From Lachnospiraceae bacterium (lineage in GTDB: Bacteria; Bacillota; Clostridia; Lachnospirales; Lachnospiraceae): 33,402 bases of DNA. Shown here piece by piece: positions 1 through 9,200 of the stretch. The stretch covers positions 1 through 33,402 of the forward strand of contig JAGBKB010000009.1 of the NCBI GenBank assembly GCA_017934175.1, read 5' to 3'. Within the stretch, counting starts at the first letter, position 1, and each line of letters begins with the position of its first letter. The notes beneath the pieces are model-generated. The model saw only the letters and a program-made list of their open reading frames with translations, had not been told where the DNA came from and made no database searches. The position numbers and the translations under genes are program-made.

Positions 1-83
1 AAACACCTCGACAAATCAAAATTTGCTATAAAAGAAGCGATGGAAAATGTATTGAAAATAAAAATACGCAAAAAGGAGTATTT

Positions 84-1094
84 ATGCAAAATGATTTTGA
101 AAAACAGGCAGAAATAGTACTTTATCATACCGATAATAGCGATGTATCAATAAATGCTTTGATAAAAGACGAAACTATATGGATTACCCAAAAAGCAATG
201 GGGGAGATATTTGGTGTAGAAAAAGCAGCAATTTCCAAGCATTTGAAGAATATTTATCATGAAAAAGAACTTAATGAAGAGTCAACTGTTTCCAAAATGG
301 AAACAGTTCAAAAAGAGGGTAATAGAAACATAAAAAGGACACAAAGTTTTTACAATTTAGATGCAATAATTGCTGTAGGGTATAGGGTTAATTCTAAAGA
401 AGCCACCAAATTTCGTATATGGGCAACATCAATATTAAAAGAGTACATAAAAAAAGGATTTATTTTAAATGATGAAAAACTGAAAAATGGGTCTAATATA
501 TTTGGAAAAGATTACTTTAAAGAGTTACTAGAGCGAATTAGATCAATTAGGGCCAGTGAAAGAAGAATATGGCAACAAATAACAGATATTTTTGCTGAGT
601 GTAGCATTGATTATGATAAAAATTCTGATATAACCAAAGAGTTTTATGCAACAGTGCAAAATAAGTTCCATTATGCTATAACTGGTAAAACCGCTTCAGA
701 GATTATTGTAGAAAATGCAGATCATAGAAAAGAACATATGGGACTTACAACGTGGAAGAACTCGCCTGATGGACGAATATTAAAATCTGATACAATCGTA
801 GCAAAAAACTACTTGCAGTTTGATGAAATAAAAAAGTTAGAGAGATTAGTATCGGGATATTTTGATTATATAGAGGATATAGTTGAGAGAGAAAATACTT
901 TTACAATGAAGGAATTTGCTTTAAGTGTGAACGAATTTATCAATTTCAGAAAATATGATGTGCTAAAGGATAAAGGAAAAGTTACTCGTGAAGAAGCTAA
1001 CAGAAAAGCATTTAGTGAGTATAACATTTTCAATAAAACTCAAAAACTTGACTCGGATTTTGATAAATTTATTAAAAATAATAAACTGAATTAA
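84..1094 (+). CDS. rhuM: RhuM family protein (virulence RhuM / Fic-less, type I R-M associated)
   Basis: A 336-residue cytosolic protein of the RhuM family, named after a Salmonella pathogenicity island gene whose biochemical role is unknown. The N-terminal part (about residues 10-130) has the family's DNA-binding-like segment with a helix-turn-helix flavour (WITQKAMGEIFGVEKAAISKHL), followed by the conserved 'YNLDAIIAVGYRVNS..A..FRIWAT..LKEYI' block, which I recognise from RhuM proteins. The C-terminal half (TGKTASEII..NADHRKEHMGLT.W) is also typical. The start is set by AGGAG at 74-78, six bases before ATG 84. The gene sits 13 bp upstream of hsdR, and this placement inside type I restriction loci is common for the family, so it is probably co-transcribed with it. 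A role as regulator or accessory of the restriction system is inference. Confidence 0.88.
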   Translation: MQNDFEKQAEIVLYHTDNSDVSINALIKDETIWITQKAMGEIFGVEKAAISKHLKNIYHEKELNEESTVSKMETVQKEGNRNIKRTQSFYNLDAIIAVGYRVNSKEATKFRIWATSILKEYIKKGFILNDEKLKNGSNIFGKDYFKELLERIRSIRASERRIWQQITDIFAECSIDYDKNSDITKEFYATVQNKFHYAITGKTASEIIVENADHRKEHMGLTTWKNSPDGRILKSDTIVAKNYLQFDEIKKLERLVSGYFDYIEDIVERENTFTMKEFALSVNEFINFRKYDVLKDKGKVTREEANRKAFSEYNIFNKTQKLDSDFDKFIKNNKLN

Positions 1095-1107
1095 ATAGGA
1101 AGGTATT

Positions 1108-4023
1108 ATGGGAAATTTTAACGAAGATAATACAATAGAAAAAATGACAGTTTTAACATTAGGAACTAAAGGGTGGAAATATGTTGCACCAGAAGACTTA
1201 AAAAGAGAGCAAAGCGAAGTACTTGTTGAATCAATGCTGAAAGAAGCACTTATAAGGTTAAATCCAGAAATAAAAGAAGAGCCTTCAAGAGCAGATGAGG
1301 TTATTTACAAAATAAGAAGTTTGATACTTTCATGCCAGGCACATGATTTAGTGACTTATAATGAATTGTTTAAAAAATTAGTTTTTGAGAATAATTCTTT
1401 TCCTTTTGGCGAAAACGGAAGAATGGTTCCAATAAAGATTTTTGGAACCACAACAAAAGAAGAATTGGCATTAAACGAATATGTTGTTACTGAACAATGG
1501 ATTTATCCTATGAGTAATGGCGGTAAAAGGCTAGATGTTGTGTTACTTGTAAATGGGATACCTATGGTAATTGGGGAATTAAAAACACCAGTAAGAAGTG
1601 CAATTTCTTGGGCTGATGGAGCAAGTGATATTTTAGATTATGAGAAAAGTATACCACAAATGTTTGTTACAAATGTTCTAAATTTTGCTACGGAAGGAAA
1701 GTGTTTTAGGTATGGTGCAATCAATGCTCCTATAAATTTGTGGGGACCATGGCATACATCAGAAAATAAGAATGAAGGAACTTTGGCTGATGTAAAAGCT
1801 ATGATTGAAGATATGTTAACACCAGAAAGAGTGATGGACATTTTTCAATTTTTTACATTATTTGCTACAGACAAAAAGCATAGAAAATACAAAATAATAA
1901 GTAGATACCAACAATATGAGGGAGCGAATGCAATAGTAGAAAGAGTTATTAATGGTTATCCTAAAAAAGGTTTGATATGGCATTTTCAAGGTTCGGGAAA
2001 GTCACTCTTAATGGTATTTGCAGCAGAAAAACTTCGTATGATGCCAGAGTTAAAAAATCCTACTGTTGTTATAGTTGATGATAGAATAGATTTAGAGACA
2101 CAAATAACAGCAACTTTTAATGCATCCGATATACCAAATTTAACTAGTGCGGGTACTAAAGAAGAGTTAATATCATTTTTTGAAGGAGATATGAGAAAAA
2201 TTTTAATTACTACTATTTTTAAGTTTGGTGAAGTGGATAAGATGCTTAATGACAGGGCAAATATAATAGTAATGGTAGATGAAGCACATAGAACGCAAGA
2301 AGGAAATCTTGGCGAAAAGATGAGATTAGCTCTTCCAAATGCATTTTTCTTTGGGTTAACGGGAACACCAATTAATAGAATAGACAGGAATACTTTTAAT
2401 ACTTTTGGAGCGATAGAAGATAAAAGTGGATATATGAGTAAGTATTCTTTTTCTGATTCTATAAGAGATAAAGCAACATTACCACTTCAGTTTGAACCAG
2501 TTCCTATTGATATGCATATAAATCAAGAAGCAATAGACGAAGAGTTTGATCAAATGACAAAGAACTTGTCAAATGAACAGAAAAAGGAATTGTCTAAGAA
2601 AGTAAATATAAAAGCTATATTTTATGATCCAAAGAGAATAGAAAAAGTATGTAAACATATAGTAAAACATTTTAAATCAAAAATTGAGCCAAATGGTTAT
2701 AAAGGTCAGATAGTTTGTTATGATAGAGAGTGTTGTATAAGATACAAAGAAGAAATAGATAAATTAATGGATAAAAATGAATCTACAGTTGTTATAGATA
2801 CTAATAATGATAAAGAAGATAGATTTAAGCAATATAGAAGAGATAGGGATGAAGAAGGAAGAGTACTTGACCAATTTAGAGATTCAAACAATCCACTTAA
2901 ATTAGTAATAGTAACTTCAAAATTATTAACAGGCTTTGATGCACCGATATTACAAGTAATGTATCTTGATAAACCTATGAAAGATCATACATTGTTGCAG
3001 GCGATATGTAGAACTAATAGAACATATGATAATGGTAAGAATTATGGTTTGATAGTTGATTACACAGGTATTTTTGATAATGTAGCAAAAGCATTAGATT
3101 TTGATGAAAACACGATGAGAAAAATTATTACTAATATTAACGAAGTTAAAAAACAACTTCCAGCGATATTAAAAAAGTGTTTAAGTTATTTTATCGGTGT
3201 TGACAGAAGTATTGAAGGTTTTGATGGACTTATGGCTGCTCAAACATGTTTGCCTACTAACAAAGAAAAGGATGCATTTGCTGCTGACTATAGGGTGTTA
3301 AATAAAATTTGGAATGCTATTTCGCCTGACGATTTTTTAATAGATTATAAAGATGATTATAGATGGATTTCTAATGTTTATGAGTCAGTTAAACCGGTTG
3401 ATGGTACAGGAACATTAATTTGGAATACATTGGGACCAAAAACTATAGAATTGATACATAATAATATATCAGTCTCAGATGCAAAAGAAGATGAAGATAT
3501 TTTAACGCTTGATGCAGATTTGATAGATACTTTTATTGAAAAAAATGGCAGTGTTGAAAAGGCTGCAAAAAAAATTGAAATAAGCATAGTTGCTAAAATA
3601 TTGAGTCATAATAGTGAAGGTAAATATAAAAAACTCGGAGAAAAATTGGAAGAACTGAGACAAAAGCATGAGCAGGCATTACTTACAAGCATTGAATTTT
3701 TAAAGGCGTTGCTTGAATTAGCAAAAGAAGTTGCAAATGCAGAAAAAGAAGTTGTGCCTGAAGAAGAGCAGGATAAAGGAAAAGCGGCACTTACAGAATT
3801 GTTTAATGGGGTAAAGAATACTTCAACGCCTATAATTGTTGAGAGAATTGTGAAAGATATAGATGAGTTAGTAAGAGTGATAAGATTTGATGGCTGGCAA
3901 AACACAACTGCTGGCAAGCAAGAGGTAAAAAAAGCTTTAAGAAGTATAGTATGGATAAAGTACAAAATAAAAGATGTTGATGTGTTTGAAAAAGCCTATA
4001 AATATATTGAGGAGTATTATTAA
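1108..4023 (+). CDS. hsdR: Type I restriction endonuclease subunit R (HsdR)
   Basis: The motor and nuclease subunit of a type I restriction-modification complex: with HsdM2-HsdS it binds unmethylated target sites, translocates DNA using ATP and cuts at a distance. Visible motifs: a PD-(D/E)xK nuclease near the N-terminus (D143, then E157-L-K159 in GELKTP); a Walker A variant QGSGKS with K298; the DEAH box at 391-394; a TGTP motif III at 418-421; and the helicase motif VI QAICRTNR at 631-638. Length 971 is normal for the family, so the gene looks intact. AGGAAGG at 1097-1103 fixes ATG 1108. It is downstream of rhuM with a 13-bp gap. hsdM and hsdS are not visible and must lie to the left if the system is complete. 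The C-terminal region (about 770-971) is helical and charged, as expected for the HsdM-contacting domain. Confidence 0.95.
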   Translation: MGNFNEDNTIEKMTVLTLGTKGWKYVAPEDLKREQSEVLVESMLKEALIRLNPEIKEEPSRADEVIYKIRSLILSCQAHDLVTYNELFKKLVFENNSFPFGENGRMVPIKIFGTTTKEELALNEYVVTEQWIYPMSNGGKRLDVVLLVNGIPMVIGELKTPVRSAISWADGASDILDYEKSIPQMFVTNVLNFATEGKCFRYGAINAPINLWGPWHTSENKNEGTLADVKAMIEDMLTPERVMDIFQFFTLFATDKKHRKYKIISRYQQYEGANAIVERVINGYPKKGLIWHFQGSGKSLLMVFAAEKLRMMPELKNPTVVIVDDRIDLETQITATFNASDIPNLTSAGTKEELISFFEGDMRKILITTIFKFGEVDKMLNDRANIIVMVDEAHRTQEGNLGEKMRLALPNAFFFGLTGTPINRIDRNTFNTFGAIEDKSGYMSKYSFSDSIRDKATLPLQFEPVPIDMHINQEAIDEEFDQMTKNLSNEQKKELSKKVNIKAIFYDPKRIEKVCKHIVKHFKSKIEPNGYKGQIVCYDRECCIRYKEEIDKLMDKNESTVVIDTNNDKEDRFKQYRRDRDEEGRVLDQFRDSNNPLKLVIVTSKLLTGFDAPILQVMYLDKPMKDHTLLQAICRTNRTYDNGKNYGLIVDYTGIFDNVAKALDFDENTMRKIITNINEVKKQLPAILKKCLSYFIGVDRSIEGFDGLMAAQTCLPTNKEKDAFAADYRVLNKIWNAISPDDFLIDYKDDYRWISNVYESVKPVDGTGTLIWNTLGPKTIELIHNNISVSDAKEDEDILTLDADLIDTFIEKNGSVEKAAKKIEISIVAKILSHNSEGKYKKLGEKLEELRQKHEQALLTSIEFLKALLELAKEVANAEKEVVPEEEQDKGKAALTELFNGVKNTSTPIIVERIVKDIDELVRVIRFDGWQNTTAGKQEVKKALRSIVWIKYKIKDVDVFEKAYKYIEEYY

Positions 4024-4034
4024 TGAATGTTAAA

Positions 4035-4063
4035 GTGAAAGAATAGAAATAAAAGATTATAAT
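4035..4063 (+). promoter_or_regulatory. Probable sigma-A promoter for the macro-domain gene
   Basis: GTGAAA at 4035-4040 as a 4/6 match to the -35 box, a 17-bp spacer and a perfect TATAAT at 4058-4063. It lies just after the hsdR stop and would give the macro gene its own message. The -35 box is weak. Confidence 0.4.
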
Positions 4064-4141
4064 ACTTAGGATGGAAAGAGAATACTAAAAATATAAATAT
4101 TGTTAAATAGAAATAAAACAACAATTAATATGAATAGAAGT

Positions 4142-4633
4142 ATGATCAAAAGTAATGAAAAAGGGAAAATGATTCTAATATTTGAGAGAAATGATATAAC
4201 AAAGATTAAGGTTGATGCAATAGTGAATGCAGCAAATAATACTTTGCTTGGAGGAGGAGGTGTGGATGGAGCCATACATAGGGCAGCAGGACCAGAACTT
4301 TTAGAAGAGTGCAAAACTCTTGGTGGTTGTGAAACAGGAAAAGCAAAAATTACAAAGGGGTATAATCTCCCATCAAAATATGTTATCCATACAGTAGGAC
4401 CTATATATGTTGATGGAAAGCACAATGAGGAAAAAATGCTAAAAAGTTGTTATATATCATGTCTTAATATAGCAAAAGAATATAAACTCAAGTCTATAGC
4501 ATTACCATTAATATCTGCTGGTGCATATGGTTATCCAAAAGAAGAAGCATTTGATGTTGCAGTAAAAACTATAAAAGATTTTTTTAAAAATGATGACTAT
4601 GATATAACGGTAAAGATAGTTCTTTTTGGATAA
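4142..4633 (+). CDS. Macro-domain protein (ADP-ribose / O-acetyl-ADP-ribose deacetylase family, YmdB-like), short C-terminus
   Basis: Macro domains bind ADP-ribose and often hydrolyse O-acetyl-ADP-ribose or remove ADP-ribose from targets. The protein shows the signature [17 protein letters not shown], the [14 protein letters not shown] loop, the [10 protein letters not shown] strand and the ISAGAYGYP motif, all in family order. The frame is open from a TTG at 4100; ATG 4130, 4142 and 4169 are alternatives. I prefer 4142 (weak AGAAG upstream) or 4169, because relatives begin only a few residues before the 'xGDIT' strand. The protein stops at ...KIVLFG, roughly 20 residues short of YmdB-type proteins, and the same frame stays open after the TAA to 4807. 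The last strand may therefore be damaged. It follows hsdR, and macro proteins are often found near restriction and toxin loci; any functional link is inference. Confidence 0.75.
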   Translation: MIKSNEKGKMILIFERNDITKIKVDAIVNAANNTLLGGGGVDGAIHRAAGPELLEECKTLGGCETGKAKITKGYNLPSKYVIHTVGPIYVDGKHNEEKMLKSCYISCLNIAKEYKLKSIALPLISAGAYGYPKEEAFDVAVKTIKDFFKNDDYDITVKIVLFG

Positions 4634-4838
4634 TATTCATATTTGGTTAATTGTTTAGCAGACAAAGAAGACATATCAAAAGTATATGGTGCTGTATCAA
4701 AGAAAGTAAGTATGACAAGAAATGCAGTTAGAAATATGAAGTCATCAAATTGCTGCCTTCGCTCAATAACAGCCGATTATGAAAAGAGAAGTAAGAAAAA
4801 GAAATAGATAGAAAAAAACGATGACTATGATATATTAT

Positions 4839-4872
4839 AAAACAGTAGGGTCAAAAGTGACCCTACTGTTTT
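4839..4872. terminator. Perfect 15-bp hairpin, bidirectional Rho-independent terminator
   Basis: The arms 4839-4853 and 4858-4872 are exact reverse complements around a 4-base loop (AAAG). Each arm ends in A/T so that a U-tract forms in either direction. It separates the macro gene from the adhesin. The interval 4634-4838 holds no convincing gene, only the continuation of the macro frame to 4807. Confidence 0.75.
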
Positions 4873-4994
4873 GATATAAAAAAGTGTAACAATCACTCAT
4901 AAATTAGTTATAAAAAGTGTATAAGTACTCTTGATTTTAAGATAATAAAATCAGCGGTGACTTTTCAAAATAAATGCGAAATTAGTTCATTTTA

Positions 4995-5023
4995 TTGAAA
5001 AAAGTAGAAATTTATTGTATTAT
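4995..5023 (+). promoter_or_regulatory. Sigma-A promoter of the giant surface protein
   Basis: TTGAAA at 4995-5000, an exact 17-bp spacer and TATTAT at 5018-5023. Predicted transcription start is near 5030, leaving a leader of about 90 nt before ATG 5120. Upstream (4873-4994) is AT-rich with no gene seen. Confidence 0.65.
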
Positions 5024-5051
5024 TTATATGTAAGTAGTACTTTTTGTTTGC

Positions 5052-5105
5052 AAACGTTATAGGTAATTTGAGTATTAAAGCCTAGTTTTGCTAGATCTTT
5101 CGTTT
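5052..5105 (+). promoter_or_regulatory. Possible structured 5' leader (three-way junction) of the surface protein mRNA
   Basis: AAACG (5052-5056) can pair with CGTTT (5101-5105). It encloses a small hairpin TAAT/ATTA (5064-5067 with 5074-5077) and a second hairpin built from AAAG/CTTT (5077-5080 with 5097-5100) and CTAG/CTAG (5082-5085 with 5091-5094). The closing stem ends five bases before the GGAGG at 5110-5114. The layout is loosely like a c-di-GMP-I riboswitch, but I do not see that class's conserved core, so I do not name it. Confidence 0.25.
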
Positions 5106-5119
5106 TTCTGGAGGTTTAT

Positions 5120-6265
5120 ATGTTAAATGTTTTTAAAGGAAAAATAGCAATATTATTAGTCGTTTCAATGGTATTTTCAAATGCTGGAATGATGACTTTT
5201 GCTTTATCAGTTGATGATGTGGTGAGTGCTGCAAGTATTGCTAATGGGAATAATACTCATAATTATTATGAAGGAAATATATTAAAAGATAAAATTGAAG
5301 GTGATGATGTAGGGGCGAGCGACTTCGTAGGGGCGAGTTATGCGAGCCATGATGATGAAGAACCAGAAGAAGATGCGACAATTGAAAGTTCTAATAATGA
5401 TGAGAGTGATAGTAATGATTTTTATGAATCTACTGTGGAAAATAGTGAAAGTATTGACAGCATAGATAGTAGTGAAAATAGTGAAGATATTTTCGAAAGT
5501 GACAAAAGTGAAAGTAATGAGACAAATAAAGTAGAAGAGGGTGATCCTACAAGTGCAGGCATTGAAGATGGAACAATTGATTCAATTAATGAAAGCGAAC
5601 GAGTAGATGATAGTTCAACAAGTCCAAATGAAGATTCAAGCGATCCTAACGATGATAGCAACTTTGTAGAGACGAGCAACTCTGTGGAGACAAGCGATTT
5701 TGTAGAGACAAGTAACTCTGTAGGGGCGAAGCACCGCGAGCCTGCAGCAACTACTTCTGACATTGCTCCAAGCGAAGATCAAAATGAAACTGATGAAGAA
5801 AAATTAAATAATGATGTTGCAACAAATAGTGATGCGGATGAAAAAGATAAAGAGAATATTAATTTATCAACTGTCAGTGAAGTTGCAAATAATAATTTAA
5901 TAGCAACAGATTCGGAATTTGTAAAAACTGTTTTAGAAGAGGAATTATCAACTGCAAGTGAAGCTTTAGAAGTAAATGAATCTACCAAATCAGATATAAT
6001 TGCATTAGAAGATGTCTTATCAACTAAAAGTTCAGCCAGTTTATTTGGTGACACTGATAAATATATATTACCTGCAAATTGGACAAAAGGAAGTGGCATT
6101 ACTAAAAAACGTATTGATAAAATTGAGATATTATACTATGGGAAAGATGCACCTGAATGGTATAATATTTCATGGAATATTGAAGGTAGCAACGGGCTTA
6201 GAGCATATAAAAAATCGTCATATATATATATATATGGGCATCAGAAGATAAAGATATTTATTTAG
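5120..6265 (+). CDS. N-terminal part of giant BspA-like surface protein (frame interrupted at the AT tract)
   Basis: Encodes 381 residues as the sequence stands. A signal peptide (K6, K8, then a hydrophobic core ILLVVSMVFS; probable cleavage near residue 28, TFA/LS) shows secretion. Residues about 50-290 form a disordered acidic stalk rich in Ser, Asp, Glu and Asn, containing two clusters of 18-bp (6-residue) tandem repeats. From about residue 314 (YILPANW) the first copy of the module found nine more times downstream begins. At the (AT)8 tract 6220-6235 the frame shifts and the protein ends after ten incorrect residues at TAG 6265. The module continues without fault in the +2/-1 alternative frame (WASEDKDIYLAPNASYTF), so this is the front end of the gene whose remainder is 6370-14958. 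GGAGG at 5110-5114 fixes the start. Confidence 0.85.
   Translation: MLNVFKGKIAILLVVSMVFSNAGMMTFALSVDDVVSAASIANGNNTHNYYEGNILKDKIEGDDVGASDFVGASYASHDDEEPEEDATIESSNNDESDSNDFYESTVENSESIDSIDSSENSEDIFESDKSESNETNKVEEGDPTSAGIEDGTIDSINESERVDDSSTSPNEDSSDPNDDSNFVETSNSVETSDFVETSNSVGAKHREPAATTSDIAPSEDQNETDEEKLNNDVATNSDADEKDKENINLSTVSEVANNNLIATDSEFVKTVLEEELSTASEALEVNESTKSDIIALEDVLSTKSSASLFGDTDKYILPANWTKGSGITKKRIDKIEILYYGKDAPEWYNISWNIEGSNGLRAYKKSSYIYIYGHQKIKIFI
5309..5344 (+). repeat. Two 18-bp repeats with a GTAGGGGCGAG core
   Basis: Units 5309-5326 and 5327-5344 share GTAGGGGCGAG and encode VGASDF/VGASYA. Their GC content is far above the surroundings, and the core recurs at 5720. Confidence 0.7.
5663..5734 (+). 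repeat. Four tandem 18-bp repeats in the stalk (6-residue unit)
   Basis: Units begin at 5663, 5681, 5699 and 5717 and encode FVETSN, SVETSD, FVETSN and SVGAKH. The 18-bp period keeps frame, so copy-number change would alter stalk length without ending translation. Confidence 0.85.
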
Positions 6266-9200
6266 CGCCTAATGCTTCATATACTTTTAGCGGTGATGAA
6301 GAAGACAGGTTTTCAGTACTTACTAGTATAGATGGTCTTGATCATATTTATACTAGTGATACAACTAATATGTCACATATGTTTGACGGGGCGAGTAGTC
6401 TTTTAAGTATAGATGCTACAAATTTTGACACAAGAAATGTAACTGATACATCATACATGTTTAATGCTTGTAACAAATTGCGTTACATATATGCAACCGA
6501 TCTTTTTAATGTAAGTAATGTAACAAATTCAGAGGAGATGTTTAGAGATTGTGTAAGTTTAAAATCAAAAGAGATGAATGGTGACTTTGATGAATTAGTA
6601 TACGATGCAACTAAGACAGATAAAGAGAGAGCATTTTGCAAGGTTGCTTTTGACATAGACTACGGTGGTTCACTTCGTAGAAAATATAACAACAATGGAT
6701 ACTTTACCGATAATAACTATAGGATTACAGGCAATTGGTTTGATGGTATCACATGTGGCAATAAAGATGACGTTATAACTATTAGATTTGATAAGTATAA
6801 TGATCCTATACCATCTGGCACAAAATACATTTTGCCAGATTCATATGGACTCGCCGTATACTATGACAATGCAACTGCTACTTTCCATCCTGATAAAGAT
6901 CGACCTATTTATATGAATGGCGGAGATGATTCACGATACTTTGCAGATTTTTATAATCTTACAAGTTTTGAAAACTTAAATTATCTAGATACAAGCCATG
7001 CTGCCACTTTTAAATATGCTTTTGCAAGTTTAAGAAGTCTTGAAACTATTGATGTGTCAAGCTTTGTTACAAACCACATAACAAGTTTATATGGTGTGTT
7101 TGAAGGTTGCACAAACTTAAAAGAGATTATTGGCATAGGCAAATGGGACACAGGTTGGGTTTGGGTTAGCCCTTTTGCTTTTAAAAACTGTAGTAGCCTT
7201 AAAGAATTGGATTTAGGAAACCTGTATTATCATATATACGATACTACTGAGATGTATAATTTTTGCACAAACCTAGCAACTATTTACATAAACAACCGAA
7301 ATTTTTCAGCCATTGCACAAAGTAGTAATAATATGTTTAATCGTTGCGATAGTTTAATTGGTGGACAAGGAAGTAGGCTAACATGGGGAACTCAAACTAA
7401 CTTTTGGAGTGCACAGATAGATGGTCTTTTTGGTCGGTCTGGATTTTATACTGAATATAGATTAGTTTTTAGACCAGGTTGGTATGAACCAGAAGAGAAT
7501 AACTATCCTGCTAGTGACATAACTGAGATCACTTTCCTAGATAAAGGAGATCCTACACCTATAACTTATGACTCAACTTGGGAACTGCCAAAAAGTTTTG
7601 GTCTAGTTGCTTATCGTGTAGGCTCTAAAGTCTATATACATAGAAGTAATGATCTAGAACTATATCTACCTACAAATATTAGATATCTATTTAGTAATCC
7701 TGATCCTGCACTTCAGTTTACAAGTCTAGAAAAAATTGTAAACTTAACTTCACTTAACGCTATCGTAGTAGATGATGCAGATCATATGTTTGATGGTGCA
7801 AGTAGTTTAAGAGAGATAGACTTATCAAATTTCTTTACTGAAACTTTAAGAAATACTAGATACATGTTTGCTAGCTGTAGTAATCTTGAAACTATAAAGG
7901 CATCCAATATCTTTACCTTAGACGAAGTAGGAAGTCGCTGCGAAAATATGTTTGATGGATGCACTAGTCTTGTAGGAAAAGACTTGAGTGGCAACGAAGG
8001 AACTGGCACTTATTCTCGCTACAGTGAATCAAATCCAAAAGATACAACTTGTGCAAAGATAGAAGAAAACTATGGAGATAATCACGGATATCTTACTGAT
8101 GGCAACTATACCATTAATATGGATTGGAACAAAGATACAGATGATAATGTAATAATTGATAAAGCAAATGTAACTAAAATAACTTTTAAGAAAGGTGGGG
8201 ATGCACCTAGCACTTACGATGATACATATTTTATAAAAGGTGGAAATGGGCTAGAGGGATATATTGTAAATGGCACAGAACTTATAATATACGCAAGAAA
8301 TAGAAGAAGGACAATATATCTTACAAGAAATGCCAAAAACATTTTCAAAGATACTACTTCTCTTACGGCGATGGACTCATTTAATAATGTGTCAACAGAA
8401 AAAACAGTTGATATGACAGGACTTTTCCACAATGCAAGATCTCTTACAAGTATTGATCTAAGCAACTTCAATACCAATCGTGTTGCTAGTATGTCATATA
8501 TATTCTGTGGTATGAACTCACTCACTAGTCTTGACTTAAGTAGATTCAATACTAGTCTTATAGAAGACATGTCACATATGTTTGATGGAGCTTCTTCTCT
8601 TACAGCTCTTGATGTAAGCAGTCTTGATACAAGCCATGTCACAGATATGTCCTATATGTTTAAATCTATGACAAACTTACAGAATATTGATGTAAGTACT
8701 TTTGTTGTATCACAAAGACCTAAACTTGAAGGTATGTTTGCTGAAATGGACTCAATAGAATTTCTTGACTTATCAACTTTTTCAGGCGGACTTCCAGATG
8801 ATCCATTTAGCTTTAATAATACATATAAGATGTTTGAAGGTTGTGATAAGCTTAAAATTATAGATATTACTTATTTTAGCGCTAACTGGGGTGCAAACGC
8901 TGGATATATGTTTATAAATCTCCCAGAGCTTACAACTATATACTGTAAATATAACTGGAGCGCAGCTCAGTCTGGCACATTAATGTTTTACAATTGCCCT
9001 AATCTTGTTGGTGGCGAAGGGACATCATATGCTGCACGTGGAGAACAAGATAGAACCTATGCGCGACCAGATAAATATGGTGGAGATCCTATCAAGTTAG
9101 GATATTTCACTGCACCGGTTTGTAGGCTAACTAAAGGATGGTATGTTGGATCTGGTCTTGATCCAGAGCAAATTACGAGCGTAACTATACATAGTTATGA

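Noticed and set aside
1-117. A frame open from the window edge to TAG 115-117, overlapping rhuM
   Set aside because: Only 38 residues are visible, with no recognisable motif; it could be the end of an upstream hsdS or hsdM gene, but the neighbouring frame is also open, so it cannot be supported.
4634-4807. Open continuation of the macro frame as a separate small gene
   Set aside because: No start with a ribosome binding site and no recognised motif; treated as a tail of the damaged macro gene.
5052-5105. c-di-GMP-I riboswitch
   Set aside because: The overall stem layout is similar, but the conserved core bases of that class are not present; kept only as an unnamed structured leader.
5663-5734. 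CRISPR-like array
   Set aside because: The 18-bp units are directly adjacent, in frame and without spacers; they are protein-coding tandem repeats. No CRISPR array was seen anywhere in the window.
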